Origin: Falsiroseomonas frigidaquae
GTDB taxonomy: Bacteria; Pseudomonadota; Alphaproteobacteria; Acetobacterales; Acetobacteraceae
Direction of reading: 5' to 3'
DNA: 64,000 nucleotides
NCBI RefSeq assembly: GCF_012163145.1
Contig: NZ_JAAVTX010000007.1
Location: 186,001 to 250,000 of the forward strand
Shown: positions 32,264-42,325 of the stretch, piece by piece
How positions within the stretch are numbered: position 1 is the first letter of the stretch
Layout: every line of letters begins with the position of its first letter
Translations under genes and position numbers: made by a program
Notes under the pieces: model-generated
Seen by the model: only the letters and a program-made list of their open reading frames with translations
Told to the model about the DNA's origin: nothing
Database searches by the model: none

Positions 32264-33417
32264 GCCTGATAGAGGGCGATGATCTCGGCTTCGTCCGGCA
32301 CGCGCGGATTGTTGCCGGGACTGCCGGACGCCAGCGCCTGCCGCGCCATCACCGGCAGCAACCCGTCCCATTTCGCGGCGTCGATGCCCCATTTCGCCGG
32401 GCTCGGCACGTCGAGGTCGCGGTTCAGCGCGCGCAACTCCTCCACCAGCCGCTGCGCCGCGGCCTGGTCCCCCTCCGCCTCGCTCGCGACGCCCATCACC
32501 CGCGCGGCTTCCGCGTAGCGGGCGCGGGCGGCTTCCAGCCCGAAGGCGGTCACTGCCGGCAGCAGCATGGCGTTGGACAGGCCATGCGGCACGTGGAAAT
32601 GCGCGCCGATCGGGCGGCTCATGCCATGCACCAGGGCGACGCTGGCATTGCTGAAGGCAAGGCCCGCCAGCGTCGCGCCGCGCATCATCGCCTCCCGCGC
32701 CGCGGCGTCTTTCGGGTCGGCCCAGACGCGGCGGAGGTTGGGGGCGATCAGCCGCATGGCGCTGCGGGCATAGTCGTCCGACACCGGATTGGCCTTGGCG
32801 GAGACGAAGGCCTCCAGCGCATGGGTCAGGCTGTCGATGCCGGTATCGGCGGTGATGCGCGGGGGCAGGCCGAAGGTCAGCTCATGGTCCACGACCGCGG
32901 CCAGCGGCAGGGCGCCAAGGCCGGCGATGAGCATCTTCTCATCCGTCTCGGTATCCGTGATGACGGTGAAGCGCGTCGCCTCGCTGCCGGTGCCGGCGGT
33001 GGTGGGAACGCAGATGATGGGCACGGCGCCCTTGTTCGCGGCGGCCGGCACCTTGAAGTCGCGCATCTTCGCGCCGGCCGGCGCGGCGGCGAGGATGGCC
33101 ATGGCCTTGGCCGTGTCCATCGGGCTGCCGCCGCCGAAGCCCACCAGGCAGTCGTAGTCCCCGCCCTGCATCACCGTGACGCCGGCGGCGATGACGGTAT
33201 CCGTCGGGTCCGGGACGGTTTCCGAGAAGACCACCGGCGCCATGCCGGCCGCGCGCAGCGGCGCCAGGGCCTGCTCGACCAGGCCGGAGGACACCATGAA
33301 GGGGTCGGTGACGACCAGTGGCCGGGACAGGCCGAGCTGGCTCAGCACCTCCCCCAGCTTCGCCACGGCGCCGCCGCCCATCACCATCAGCCGCGGTGCC
33401 ACCAGTGACATGATCAT
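32248..33417 (-). CDS. Iron-containing alcohol dehydrogenase
   Basis: A 389-residue group III dehydrogenase. The NAD(P)-binding GGGSPMDTAKAMAIL is near 95-110 and the metal ligands lie in HGMSRPIGAHFHVPHGLSNAMLLP (the family motif GxxHxxAHxxGxxxxxPHG). The Asp ligand is nearby in the loop LTFGLPPRITADTGIDSLTHALEAF. It shares with group III enzymes the oxidation of short alcohols, lactaldehyde or gamma-hydroxybutyrate. The start at 33417 has GGGGAAG upstream. The substrate is unknown. It stands alone after the dpp operon end. Confidence 0.93.
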   Translation of the reverse strand: MIMSLVAPRLMVMGGGAVAKLGEVLSQLGLSRPLVVTDPFMVSSGLVEQALAPLRAAGMAPVVFSETVPDPTDTVIAAGVTVMQGGDYDCLVGFGGGSPMDTAKAMAILAAAPAGAKMRDFKVPAAANKGAVPIICVPTTAGTGSEATRFTVITDTETDEKMLIAGLGALPLAAVVDHELTFGLPPRITADTGIDSLTHALEAFVSAKANPVSDDYARSAMRLIAPNLRRVWADPKDAAAREAMMRGATLAGLAFSNASVALVHGMSRPIGAHFHVPHGLSNAMLLPAVTAFGLEAARARYAEAARVMGVASEAEGDQAAAQRLVEELRALNRDLDVPSPAKWGIDAAKWDGLLPVMARQALASGSPGNNPRVPDEAEIIALYQASYGS

Positions 33418-33519
33418 CGTCCGCTTCCCCTTCGCGTTGTGGTTGGGAGGCTAAGGCAGACGATGCGGCGCGTCAGGCCCCCACCCGGCGCAAGACTGGC
33501 TTTCGCGCGTTGGGGACCA

Positions 33520-33535
33520 GGCCGCCTGGGCGGCC
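33520..33535 (-). terminator. Short GC hairpin after the dpp-like operon
   Basis: GGCCGC (33520-33525), loop CTGG, and GCGGCC (33530-33535) form a 6-base stem beginning 7 bases beyond the dppF-like stop codon. There is no U-tract. It is a plausible end of the operon, and the remaining 100 bases before the dehydrogenase start would hold its promoter. Confidence 0.35.
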
Positions 33536-33542
33536 AATACCT

Positions 33543-34610
33543 TCAGGCCGCCTTTGCAGCCTTGCGCGCCTTTGCCGCCGCATACAGCGCCAGGCGCTGC
33601 GCCGCGACGGGCGACATGCCGTTCTCCGCCACCGCCTCATGCGGCGGCAGCACCTCCGCGAAGTGGCAGGCCACCTGCTGGCCCGGCGCCAGTTCCCGCA
33701 GCATCGGCATCTCCGCCTTGCAGCGGTCCTGCACGAAGGGGCAGCGGGTGTGGAAGCGGCAGCCGGAGGGTGGGTTCATCGGGCTCGGCACGTCGCCGCC
33801 GAGCGGCTTCACCATGCCGCGCCGGCGCGGATCGGGGTGCGGAATCGCCGACAGCAGTGCCCGCGTATAGGGGTGCATCGGCCGGTCGAAGATGGCGCGC
33901 TTCGGCGCCGTCTCGACGATCTGGCCGAGATACATCACCGCCACGCGGTCGGCCATGTGGTGCACCACGGCCAGGTCATGCGCGATGAACAGGTAGGACA
34001 GGCCGAAGCGTCGCTGCAGGTCCTTCAGCAGGTTCACCACCTGCGCCTGGATCGAGACATCGAGGGCCGAGACAGGCTCGTCGCAGATGATGAGTTCCGG
34101 CTGCACCGCCAGCGCACGCGCAATGCCGATGCGCTGGCGCTGGCCGCCGCTGAACTCATGCGGATAGCGCTGCGCGTGGAAGGGCGCGAGGCCGACCAGG
34201 CCGAGCAGTTCCTTCACCCGCGCCGCACGCGATTCCCGGGTGCCGATGCCGTGCACCTCCATCGGTTCCGCGATGGTGTCGCCGACGCGAAGCCGCGGGT
34301 TCAGGCTGGCATAGGGGTCCTGGAACACCACCTGCACGCGCCGGCGCAGCGTGCGCAGCGCCGCGCCCGAAATCTCCTGCCCATCGAAGCGGACGGTGCC
34401 GCCGGTGGGCTCGATCAGCCGCAGTACCAGCCGTGCAGTGGTGGATTTGCCACAGCCGGATTCACCGACGATGGCCAGCGTCTCGCCCCGCTCGATGCGG
34501 AAGGACACGCCATCCACCGCGCGCACCGTGCCGACCTGCCTGGCCAGCACGACGCCCTTCTTCACCGGGTAGTGCTTGGTGAGGTTCTCGACCTCCAGCA
34601 GCGTCGTCAT
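33543..34610 (-). CDS. Peptide/nickel-type ABC transporter ATPase (DppF/OppF-like)
   Basis: A 355-residue ABC ATPase at the inner membrane face. Walker A is GESGCGKST (near 50), the signature [16 protein letters not shown] (near 160) and Walker [13 protein letters not shown]. The C-terminal oligopeptide/dipeptide domain carries four conserved Cys in [19 protein letters not shown], as in DppF/OppF iron-sulphur types. It is the last gene of the operon and overlaps the dppD-like gene by 4 bases. Confidence 0.94.
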   Translation of the reverse strand: MTTLLEVENLTKHYPVKKGVVLARQVGTVRAVDGVSFRIERGETLAIVGESGCGKSTTARLVLRLIEPTGGTVRFDGQEISGAALRTLRRRVQVVFQDPYASLNPRLRVGDTIAEPMEVHGIGTRESRAARVKELLGLVGLAPFHAQRYPHEFSGGQRQRIGIARALAVQPELIICDEPVSALDVSIQAQVVNLLKDLQRRFGLSYLFIAHDLAVVHHMADRVAVMYLGQIVETAPKRAIFDRPMHPYTRALLSAIPHPDPRRRGMVKPLGGDVPSPMNPPSGCRFHTRCPFVQDRCKAEMPMLRELAPGQQVACHFAEVLPPHEAVAENGMSPVAAQRLALYAAAKARKAAKAA

Positions 34611-35599
34611 GCGGCGAGGTCCAGGCTGTGTTCCACCGGAGCGCGGATGCAGGCGGCGTAGTGGCCGGGCGCCACTTCCTCGAGCGGCGGCGGCGCGTTG
34701 CGGCAGGCGGCGATGGCGAAGGGGCAGCGTGGTTCGAAGCGGCAGCCCTTGGGCAGCGCGAAGGGCGGCGGCACCGCGCCCTCGATCGCCAGCAGCTCCG
34801 CGCGCTCCTCATCAAGCCGCGGCACGGAGCCGAGCAGGCCGAGGGTGTAGGGGTGCTGCGGGCTGGCGAAGATCTCGCTGGCGGTGCCGCGCTCCGCGAC
34901 GCGGCCGGCATACATCACCGCCACCTCGTCGGCCATTTCCGCGACAACGCCGAGGTCGTGGGTGATGAGGATGATGGACATCCCCGTTTCCATCTGCAGG
35001 TCGCGCAGCAGATCCAGGATCTGCGCCTGCACCGTCACGTCGAGCGCCGTGGTGGGCTCGTCCGCGATCAGCAGCTTCGGCTTGCAGGCCAGCGCCATCG
35101 CGATCATCACGCGCTGCCGCATGCCGCCCGAGAGCTGATGCGGGAATTCATCGAAGCGGCGCGCGGCGGCGGGGATGCGGACGCGGTCCAGCGCCGCCAG
35201 ACCGCGCTCGCGCAGTTCCTTGTTGCTCGCCTTGGTGTCGTGCGCGCGCATCGCCTCCATGATCTGCAGGCCGATGGGATGAACCGGATTAAGGCTGGTC
35301 ATCGGCTCCTGGAAGATCATCGCCACCTGGCCGCCGCGCACCTGGCGCATGCCGGCCTCCGACAGGTCCAGCAGGTTCTGGCCGTCCAGCAGCACGCGCC
35401 CGGCCGCGACGCGCCCCGGCCGCGGCACCAGCCGCATGACGGAAAGCGAGAGCATGGATTTGCCGCAGCCGGATTCGCCGACGATGCCGAGCGTCTTGCC
35501 GCGCGGCACCGACAGATCGACGCCGTCGACCGCCGGAATGTCGCCATTGGCGCTGCGGAACACCGTCCGCAGCCCCTGGATCTCGAGTAGAGGGTTCAT
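34607..35599 (-). CDS. Peptide/nickel-type ABC transporter ATPase (DppD/OppD-like)
   Basis: A 330-residue partner ATPase. Walker A is GESGCGKSM (near 45; the last residue Met replaces Thr/Ser, as seen in some DppD), the signature [16 protein letters not shown] and Walker [13 protein letters not shown]. The C-terminal domain has [16 protein letters not shown]. The ATG at 35599 overlaps the upstream amidohydrolase stop (ATGA), making it the more likely start than a GTG 6 bases earlier. Confidence 0.94.
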   Translation of the reverse strand: MNPLLEIQGLRTVFRSANGDIPAVDGVDLSVPRGKTLGIVGESGCGKSMLSLSVMRLVPRPGRVAAGRVLLDGQNLLDLSEAGMRQVRGGQVAMIFQEPMTSLNPVHPIGLQIMEAMRAHDTKASNKELRERGLAALDRVRIPAAARRFDEFPHQLSGGMRQRVMIAMALACKPKLLIADEPTTALDVTVQAQILDLLRDLQMETGMSIILITHDLGVVAEMADEVAVMYAGRVAERGTASEIFASPQHPYTLGLLGSVPRLDEERAELLAIEGAVPPPFALPKGCRFEPRCPFAIAACRNAPPPLEEVAPGHYAACIRAPVEHSLDLAA

Positions 35600-37029
35600 G
35601 ACCACCGGAAAGTAGGAGGCGAGGACACTTCGACCGGGCGATGCGCCCAGTCCTGCGACGGCGCCTTCTCCACGATGCGCTTCTGCGCCTCATGCAGATG
35701 CGCGGCGGCGCCGTGGTAATCCATGGTCGTGACCTTGCCGTCGGCGACGACCTTGTTGCCATCGACATAGACATCGCGCACGGCGCGATCGCCCGCCGCA
35801 TAGACCAGGCTGCGCACCGGATCGCGGCCCGGGCGCATCATCGGATGCGTCACGTCCACCAGCACGAAATCGGCGCGCGCGCCGGCGGCCAGGCGGCCGA
35901 TATCCTCGCGACCCAGCGCCTTGGCACCGCCGATCGTCGCCGCGTCGAACAGCTCCGTCGTCGTCATGCTGCGCGGGTCGTTCGCCTGGGTGCGGGCGAG
36001 ATAGGCAACAAGCCGCATCTCATCCAGCATGTTGTGCGGATAGGTATCGGTGCCGAGGCCCATGTTCACGCCCGCCCGCTTGTAGCGCCCGAAATGCTTC
36101 AGCGTGATGCCGCGCCGCGCGAAGACGGTGGGGCAATGCGCCACGGTGGTGCCGGTTTCCGCCAGGCGGCCCATGTCGCTATCGGTCCACCACTTCGTCG
36201 AGGGGTGGTCGTCGAGGAAGATGCCATGGCCGATGATGCTGCGGTCGCTCAGCAGCCCCATGGAATCCAGCCAGCCGATCGGCGTCTTGCCGGTGCGGCG
36301 CGTGATCTCGTGGAACTCCACCACGGATTGCGCGGCGTGGATCTGCCAGGACAGGCCGCGCTTCTCGGCTTCCTGGAAACTTTCCTTCAGCAGCGTGTCG
36401 GTGCAGGTGTCGATCTGCGCCGGCACGACCATGCCGAACAGCCGGCCGCTTTCATGCTGTTCCGCCCGCTCGATCAGCGAAAGCGCCTCCGCCATCGCCT
36501 TCTCGCCGGCGGCCTCGTCCCATTCGTATTCGACGACGTGGCCGTTCTTGGTGAACCACTTCGCCGATTTGAACATCGGCGCGATGCAGACCCGCATGCC
36601 GGATTCCGCCAGCAGGTCCATCCAGCCCGGATGGGCCATCGACAGGTCGGCCACCGTGGTCACGCCCGACAGCAGCAACTCGGACAGCGCAACGCGCACG
36701 CAGGAAGGAACCGCCTCAGAATCCGCCCGAAAAATCGGCATGAATTCATACAGCGACGAATTGTACAGGCCCGGCGAGCCGATCTCATCGATCAGCCCCT
36801 TGTTCATCGGCTCGCTGGATGGGTGTGAGTGGATGTTCACAAGCCCCGGCATGACCATCAGCCCGGAGCCGCTGATCTCCTCCTCCGCCTCGCCGGTGTA
36901 GCCGCGGCCGACGAAGCTGATCGCCCCGCCGGTGAAGGCGACATCGGCATCGGGCAGGTAGATGTGCTGCTGCGCCGAGGCGTCCCATGCAACAACCAGG
37001 TCGGCGTTGCGGATGACGGTGGTGGTCAT
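35596..37029 (-). CDS. Amidohydrolase/chlorohydrolase-family metal hydrolase (TrzN/SsnA type)
   Basis: A 477-residue metal-dependent hydrolase with a TIM barrel. Metal ligands: HSHPSS near 68-70 (H-x-H), His in LSWQIHAAQS, His in IIGHGIFLD and Asp in MGLGTDTYP. The N- and C-terminal beta-parts are typical (DLVVAWDAS; DFVLVDVTHP). Such enzymes act on guanine-like rings, s-triazines, methylthioadenosine or aryl amides. Inside a peptide ABC operon it probably processes the imported compound. It overlaps the dppD-like gene by 4 bases. Confidence 0.9.
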   Translation of the reverse strand: MTTTVIRNADLVVAWDASAQQHIYLPDADVAFTGGAISFVGRGYTGEAEEEISGSGLMVMPGLVNIHSHPSSEPMNKGLIDEIGSPGLYNSSLYEFMPIFRADSEAVPSCVRVALSELLLSGVTTVADLSMAHPGWMDLLAESGMRVCIAPMFKSAKWFTKNGHVVEYEWDEAAGEKAMAEALSLIERAEQHESGRLFGMVVPAQIDTCTDTLLKESFQEAEKRGLSWQIHAAQSVVEFHEITRRTGKTPIGWLDSMGLLSDRSIIGHGIFLDDHPSTKWWTDSDMGRLAETGTTVAHCPTVFARRGITLKHFGRYKRAGVNMGLGTDTYPHNMLDEMRLVAYLARTQANDPRSMTTTELFDAATIGGAKALGREDIGRLAAGARADFVLVDVTHPMMRPGRDPVRSLVYAAGDRAVRDVYVDGNKVVADGKVTTMDYHGAAAHLHEAQKRIVEKAPSQDWAHRPVEVSSPPTFRWS

Positions 37030-37046
37030 GCCGGTTTCTCTCCCTT

Positions 37047-38636
37047 TTATCGCGTGGTGCGCATGTCGAGCGCCTTGTAGACGCCGATGCCATACAGACC
37101 ATGCGCGCGCAGCCCGGTGACGCGGTTGGAGACCGCGACGTACAGGTTCTCACGTGCCGTGGTCAGCCAGGGGGCTTCCTCGGCAAGCTGCCGCTGGATG
37201 TTGGCCAGCGCGGTGCGGCGCACGGCCGGGTCGGTCGCGCTGCGCGCCTCGTCCAGCCACGCATCGGTCTGCGGGTTGTTCCAGTTCATCCGGTTCGGCG
37301 TCGGCCGCGCCCGGCTGTGCCAGTACAGGCTCAGCGCGTCGCCCGCCGAGAAGTACGGGTAGGACAGGAACAGCGCGTCGAATTCCTGCGTCGCCATGCG
37401 GCCCCAGGCAACCGTCGCATCGAACAGCTGAATGCGCATCTCGATACCGACGCGGCGCAGCTGCTGCTGGATGATCTCGCTCTGGCGCTGGTTCTCCAGC
37501 GTGTTGATGCCGTAGGTCAGGAAGGTGGCACGCTGGCCGTCCTTCACGCGCACGCCATCGGAACCCATCGTCCAGCCGGCCTCGTCCAGCGTGCGCTGGG
37601 CGGCGGCCGGATCGAAGCGCGGCACCATCGTGTCCGACTGCGCATCATAATCCAGCGCGTTCGGGTTGATGATGTTCAGCGCCGGCTGGGCATGCCCGAA
37701 CCACACCGCACGCACCAGCGCTTCCCGGTCCACCGCCTGATGGATGGCGCGGCGCACGGCGCGGTCGTTCATCACGGGCTTGTCCACCTTGAAGCCCAGG
37801 TAGAAGTCCCAGAAATAGTTCGGCTGCGTCAGCACGGAGACGGTCGGCACGCGGCGCAGGCTGGTGAGCGCCACGGTCGGGATGTACTGCGTGACGTCGG
37901 CGGCGCCGGTCTGGATCGCGGCGAGACGCGCGGAGGGTTCCGGCACCACGCGCCAGACGATGCGCTCGACATGCGCCGGGCCCTGGTTCTGGTACATCGG
38001 CGGGCCCCAGCGGTAGTTCGGGTGGCGCGTCAGCACCAGCTCGTTCCGCGGGGTCCAGGACGCCCAGCAATAGGGGCCGGTGCCGTTGAAGCCCTGGCTG
38101 CCGAAATTCTGGCCGAGGCGCTCGACCGTGTTCTTGTCGATGATGCCGGCGAAGAACAGCGTGAGCTGCGACAGCAGCTCAGAGAACGGCTCGTTCAGCT
38201 CGTACTCGATGGTGTGGGCATCGACGGCGCGGATTTCCTTCACCGGGCCGGCGCGCCACGCCACCGGGCTGCGCGTCTCACGCGAGATCCAGCGGTTGAT
38301 CGAATACACCACGTCTTCCGCGGTGAATTCCTTGCCGTCGCAGAAGGTCACGCCGCGGCGCAGGTGGAAGGTGTAGGTCTTGCCGTCGGGCGAGACGGTC
38401 CAGCGTTCCGCCAGGCCAGGGCGGATGGTCTGGCCGTCGAAATCCATGGTGACCAGCGTGTCGGTCATCATGCCGACCACCTCACCGGCGCTGCGCGCGG
38501 TGGAGCGGTGCAGGTCGTAGCGATCCGCGTCGATCTCGCGCAGGAACACCACCGTGTTGCGCGGCGTCTGCGCCAGCGCCGGCACGGCGACCATCGCCGC
38601 CAGCGCGGCGACCATTGCGCCCTTGAGGATCTTCAT
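37047..38636 (-). CDS. ABC transporter solute-binding protein, family 5 (DppA/OppA-like)
   Basis: A 529-residue periplasmic binding protein. The signal peptide is MKILKGAMVAALAAMVAVPALAQ. The family 5 core includes LAERWTVSPDGKTYTFHLRRGVTFCDG and PYCWASWTPRNELVLTRHPNYR-type segments, shown here in part. It lies between the amidohydrolase and dppC-like permease genes, in an order amidohydrolase-dppB-dppC-binding protein-amidohydrolase-dppD-dppF. This differs from the usual dppABCDF order, because the binding protein is after the permeases. Ligand cannot be deduced. Confidence 0.93.
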   Translation of the reverse strand: MKILKGAMVAALAAMVAVPALAQTPRNTVVFLREIDADRYDLHRSTARSAGEVVGMMTDTLVTMDFDGQTIRPGLAERWTVSPDGKTYTFHLRRGVTFCDGKEFTAEDVVYSINRWISRETRSPVAWRAGPVKEIRAVDAHTIEYELNEPFSELLSQLTLFFAGIIDKNTVERLGQNFGSQGFNGTGPYCWASWTPRNELVLTRHPNYRWGPPMYQNQGPAHVERIVWRVVPEPSARLAAIQTGAADVTQYIPTVALTSLRRVPTVSVLTQPNYFWDFYLGFKVDKPVMNDRAVRRAIHQAVDREALVRAVWFGHAQPALNIINPNALDYDAQSDTMVPRFDPAAAQRTLDEAGWTMGSDGVRVKDGQRATFLTYGINTLENQRQSEIIQQQLRRVGIEMRIQLFDATVAWGRMATQEFDALFLSYPYFSAGDALSLYWHSRARPTPNRMNWNNPQTDAWLDEARSATDPAVRRTALANIQRQLAEEAPWLTTARENLYVAVSNRVTGLRAHGLYGIGVYKALDMRTTR

Positions 38637-38656
38637 CAGCTTCTCCCTGCTTTTGG

Positions 38657-39520
38657 TCAGATGCGAAGCCGGGGGTCGAGCGCATCGCGCAGCGCGTCCC
38701 CCAGCACGTTGAAGGCCAGCACAACGACGAAGATGCCGACGGCCGGGATTACGGAAATATGCGGTGCGAAGAACAGGAAGGTGCGCCCCTGCGCCGCCAT
38801 CGCGCCCAGCTCCGCGATCGGCGGCTGCGCGCCGAGGCCGAGGAAGGACAGCGCCGATCCCAGCAGGATCACCTGCCCGAAGCGCAGCGTGGCGAAGACC
38901 AGGATGGGGCTGGCGCAGTTCGGCATCAGATGGCGCCAGATCAGCCGCGCATCGCCCATGCCCTGGGCCCGCGCCGCCTCGATGTAGTCCTGCCCGAGCA
39001 CGACCAGCGCGGTGGATCGCGCGATGCGCGCCATCAACGGCACCGTCGCCACCGCCAGCGCGATCACCACTGCGGTGACGCCCGGGCCAAAGATGGCGGC
39101 GATGGCCAGGCCGAACAGGATGGCCGGGAAGGACAGCATGATGTCCGCAAGCCGCATGAGCAGCCCGTCGATGCGGCGGTAGTACGCAGCCGCGAAGCCC
39201 ATCGCCACGCCGATGACGCCGCCGATGCCGAGGCTGAGCGCGCCCATCGCCAGCGTCACCCGCAGGCCGAACAGCATGCGCGAGAGCATGTCCCGCCCCT
39301 GCCCGTCGGTGCCCAGCAGGTACTTGCCATCGGGCGGCTGCATCACCGCCATCAGGTCGGTGTCGAAGGGATCATAGGGCGCGAGCCAGGGCGCCAGCAG
39401 CGCCGCCAGGATCACCAGCACGACCAGCGTGAGCGAGACGGCCGCAGCCGGCTCGCGCAGCAGGATCTTCAGCGTGCCGGGACGGGCCGGCGCCACGATT
39501 TCGGTCACGGTCGTGCTCAT
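38657..39520 (-). CDS. Peptide/nickel-type ABC transporter permease (DppC/OppC-like)
   Basis: A 287-residue permease with about six membrane helices. The N-terminal region (AAVSLTLVVLVILAALLAPWLAPYDPF) is the OppC-type extension; HLLGTDxxGRDMLSRMLFGLRVTL-type sequence is present as LLGTDGQGRDMLSRMLFGLR. The EAA loop is YIEAARAQGMGDARLIWRHLMPN. It assembles with the dppB-like permease and the two ATPases. A 73-base gap separates it from the dppB-like gene. Confidence 0.94.
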   Translation of the reverse strand: MSTTVTEIVAPARPGTLKILLREPAAAVSLTLVVLVILAALLAPWLAPYDPFDTDLMAVMQPPDGKYLLGTDGQGRDMLSRMLFGLRVTLAMGALSLGIGGVIGVAMGFAAAYYRRIDGLLMRLADIMLSFPAILFGLAIAAIFGPGVTAVVIALAVATVPLMARIARSTALVVLGQDYIEAARAQGMGDARLIWRHLMPNCASPILVFATLRFGQVILLGSALSFLGLGAQPPIAELGAMAAQGRTFLFFAPHISVIPAVGIFVVVLAFNVLGDALRDALDPRLRI

Positions 39521-39593
39521 GGCTTGGGCATCCGATTCAGATCTCCGGTGCTCGCCGCCGGAGGCGTCTGCGCCCTGCGATCATCGAAGGCCA

Positions 39594-40535
39594 TCACGAT
39601 GCCCGCACCCGCGGGTCGAGCACGCCATACAGCAGGTCCACGGTCAGATTCACCAGGATGAAGCCCATCGACAGCACGATGATGGTGCCCTGCGCCATCG
39701 GGAAATCCGAGGACAGGATCGCACCAACCGCGAGGCGCCCAACGCCGGGCCAGGAGAACACCGTCTCCGTCACCACCGCGCCGCCGAGCAGGAAGCCGAT
39801 CTGCAACCCGATCAGCGTGACCACCGGCACCATCGCATTCCGCAACGCGTGGCGCGTGACCACCAGCCGCTCCGACAGCCCCTTGGCGCGGGCGGTGCGG
39901 ACATGGTCGGCGCCCAGCACGTCCAGCACCGCCGTGCGCGTCATCCGCGCCACCGGGCCGACGAAGACGCCGCCGAGCGTAATGGCGGGCAGGATCACGG
40001 CGCGCAGCCCCTGCCAGGTCCAGATCGGCCCCTCCCGCCCGGTGAAGGGCAGCCACTGCCACTGGAATCCAACGAACCAGATCAGCACAAGGCCGAGGAA
40101 GAACACCGGCACGGAAACGCCCGCGACGCTGAAGGCCATGACGATGCGGTCGATCAGCGAGCCACGCAGATAGGCGCCCACCGTGCCCATGGCGATGCCG
40201 AGCGGGATGGACCAGATCAGGCTGGCCACCATCAGCTCCAGCGTCGGCCCGATGGTGGAGGCAAGCTCGCCCGAGACCGGCACGTTGTTGATGATGGAGA
40301 CGCCGAGATCGCCCTGCGCCAGGCGCCAGAGATACAGCGCGAACTGGACATAGAGAGGCTCATCCAGCCCGAGGTCGGTGCGGATCTGCGCGATGACCTC
40401 GGCGCTGGCATTCGGCCCGGCGCGGACGATGGCGGGGTCGGTCGGCACCACCTGCATCAGCAGGAAGCCCACCAGCAGCACGCCGAACATCACCGGCACC
40501 GCCAGCATCAGGCGTTGGACGGCATGCCTCAGCAT
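39594..40535 (-). CDS. Peptide/nickel-type ABC transporter permease (DppB/OppB-like)
   Basis: A 313-residue permease. The N-terminus MLRHAVQRLMLAVPVMFGVLLVGFLLMQVVPTDP is the family start, shown as motif only (QRLMLAVPVMFGVLLVGF). The EAA-type loop is DHVRTARAKGLSERLVVTRHALRNAMVP near 205-232. It overlaps the upstream amidohydrolase by 7 bases. With the dppC-like subunit it forms the membrane channel. Confidence 0.94.
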   Translation of the reverse strand: MLRHAVQRLMLAVPVMFGVLLVGFLLMQVVPTDPAIVRAGPNASAEVIAQIRTDLGLDEPLYVQFALYLWRLAQGDLGVSIINNVPVSGELASTIGPTLELMVASLIWSIPLGIAMGTVGAYLRGSLIDRIVMAFSVAGVSVPVFFLGLVLIWFVGFQWQWLPFTGREGPIWTWQGLRAVILPAITLGGVFVGPVARMTRTAVLDVLGADHVRTARAKGLSERLVVTRHALRNAMVPVVTLIGLQIGFLLGGAVVTETVFSWPGVGRLAVGAILSSDFPMAQGTIIVLSMGFILVNLTVDLLYGVLDPRVRAS

Positions 40536-42160
40536 GGTGCGAGCGCCCCGTGCCGGTCGAAGATCACCTCGCCGCCGCGCAGCGTCAGGTCCGCTTGCGT
40601 GTCGCGCAGGATCTGCTCCGGCTCACAGGCGAAGATGTCGCGCGACAGCACGGCGATGTCGGCCTGCATGCCGGGCTCCAGCGTGCCGCGGCGATCCTCG
40701 GCGAATTGCGTGTAGGCGCCGCACCAGGTTTGGCAATGCACGGCCTGCTCGGCCGTCAGCGTCTGGTCCGGCCCCAGCACCGTGCCGCGGTTGGTCTTGC
40801 GCGTCAGCATGGTGAAGAGGTTGGCGAAGGGATCGACGGAGGAAACCGGGCAGTCGGAGGACGCCGCCGGATGATGCCCCTCCTCCAGCCAGGTCCGCAT
40901 CGGATAGGCTTCCTCCGACCGCGCGCGGCCGAGGTTGCGGATGTAGAGGTCGCCGAACTCATACATGAAGGCCGGCTGCGGCACCGGCAGGATGCCGCGC
41001 GCCAGCATGCGCTTGCGCTGATGCGAGGTCAGGAAGCCGCAGTGTTCGATGCGGTGGCGCCGCCCATTGAAGGGGTGTTCCGGCGTATCCGCCATCTCCA
41101 TGCCGACCAGCACCTGCTCGATCGCCGCATCGCCGATGGCGTGGATATCCAGCTGCCAACCCTGTTCGTGGAACAGCTTCAGCAGCGCGTGGATCTTGTC
41201 GTCGGGAAAGGTGAAGACACCCGTGCCGCCGCCGGCCGATTCCAGATACGGATCGAAGAACGCCGCGGTCAGGCCGCCGGCCGAGCCATCCGCGAACACC
41301 TTCACGGCGCCCCAGCGCAGCATGTCATCGCCCTGGTTCGGCCGCAGCCCGGCTTCCCAGGCCTGCAACGCGATGCCCTCCGGATTGCCGGCGAGCACGT
41401 TCCACATGCGCATCGGCGAGCGCCCTGTGGCGACGGCGGTGCGGAAGGCCGCGACTTCCGCCATGCCCGCCGTCATGCCGACATTCATGTCGGTGGCGGA
41501 AGCGAAGCCGAGCGAGGCGAGATGGTTGCCGGCACGTTCGATCGCATCGACCAGCGTCGCCTCGTCCGGCTCCGGCACTACGTCCCGGATAAGCCGCATG
41601 GCGCGTTCCTGGAACAGGCCGGTCAGCGCGCCGCCCTTGCGCTCCACCACGCCGCCCTCTGGATCCGGCGTGTTGTGGCCGACGCCTGCCGCGCGCATCG
41701 CGGCGGAATTCGCCACGCCCATATGGCCGCAGGTGCGGACGATGAAGACGGGGTTGTCTGGCGAGACGCGATCCAACTCCGCCGCCGTCGGATGGCGACC
41801 GATGTCGAGCTCCGCATGGTCGTAGCCGCGGCCGAGCACCCAGGCGCCCTTCGGGGCTTCCTTCGCGGCGCGCCCGATTCGCGCCAGCACCTCATCCAGG
41901 CTGCGGACTTCCTCGGCCCGCAGATTCACGCCCGCCAGCGCCAGGCCGTAGGGCAGCAGGTGCATATGCGCCTCGTTGAAGGCGGGGATCGCCACGCGTC
42001 CCTCCAGCGCAACGCGGCGCGCCCCAGGGGCGGCGGCCATAACCTCGGCCTCGCTGCCCACGGCGAGCACGAGCCCATCCCGCACCGCCAGCGCCTCGGC
42101 AAAGCCGCCCGCCAGGCCGCGAAACACGCGCCCACCGGTGAAAATCACATCCTGGGCCAT
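40529..42160 (-). CDS. YtcJ-type amidohydrolase (amidohydrolase family 3)
   Basis: A 543-residue metal-dependent hydrolase. The N-terminal metal motif is FNEAHMHLLPYG (H-x-H). Later landmarks are WQLDIHAIGDAAIEQVL, HRIEHCGFLT and SSDCPVSSVDPF, which carry the remaining metal ligands of the YtcJ/LAF3 group. Such enzymes hydrolyse N-substituted amides or carbamates. The ATG at 42160 was picked because the family starts near AQDVIFTGGRV; earlier in-frame starts are possible. It heads the dpp-like operon and diverges from a second binding-protein gene. Confidence 0.9.
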   Translation of the reverse strand: MAQDVIFTGGRVFRGLAGGFAEALAVRDGLVLAVGSEAEVMAAAPGARRVALEGRVAIPAFNEAHMHLLPYGLALAGVNLRAEEVRSLDEVLARIGRAAKEAPKGAWVLGRGYDHAELDIGRHPTAAELDRVSPDNPVFIVRTCGHMGVANSAAMRAAGVGHNTPDPEGGVVERKGGALTGLFQERAMRLIRDVVPEPDEATLVDAIERAGNHLASLGFASATDMNVGMTAGMAEVAAFRTAVATGRSPMRMWNVLAGNPEGIALQAWEAGLRPNQGDDMLRWGAVKVFADGSAGGLTAAFFDPYLESAGGGTGVFTFPDDKIHALLKLFHEQGWQLDIHAIGDAAIEQVLVGMEMADTPEHPFNGRRHRIEHCGFLTSHQRKRMLARGILPVPQPAFMYEFGDLYIRNLGRARSEEAYPMRTWLEEGHHPAASSDCPVSSVDPFANLFTMLTRKTNRGTVLGPDQTLTAEQAVHCQTWCGAYTQFAEDRRGTLEPGMQADIAVLSRDIFACEPEQILRDTQADLTLRGGEVIFDRHGALAPC

Positions 42161-42325
42161 CAAGCCGCCAAACCCCATTTCGCACCCGGAATTTGGGCGC
42201 AGCATTCGATGACCGGACTGTCATGCGGCGATCTTCACCCGTCAACCCGGCGATGACGCAAGAACATTGCACCGGGGCGCAACGATGGAGATGATCCGCT
42301 TCTTCCCTAGGCAGGATGATATGCA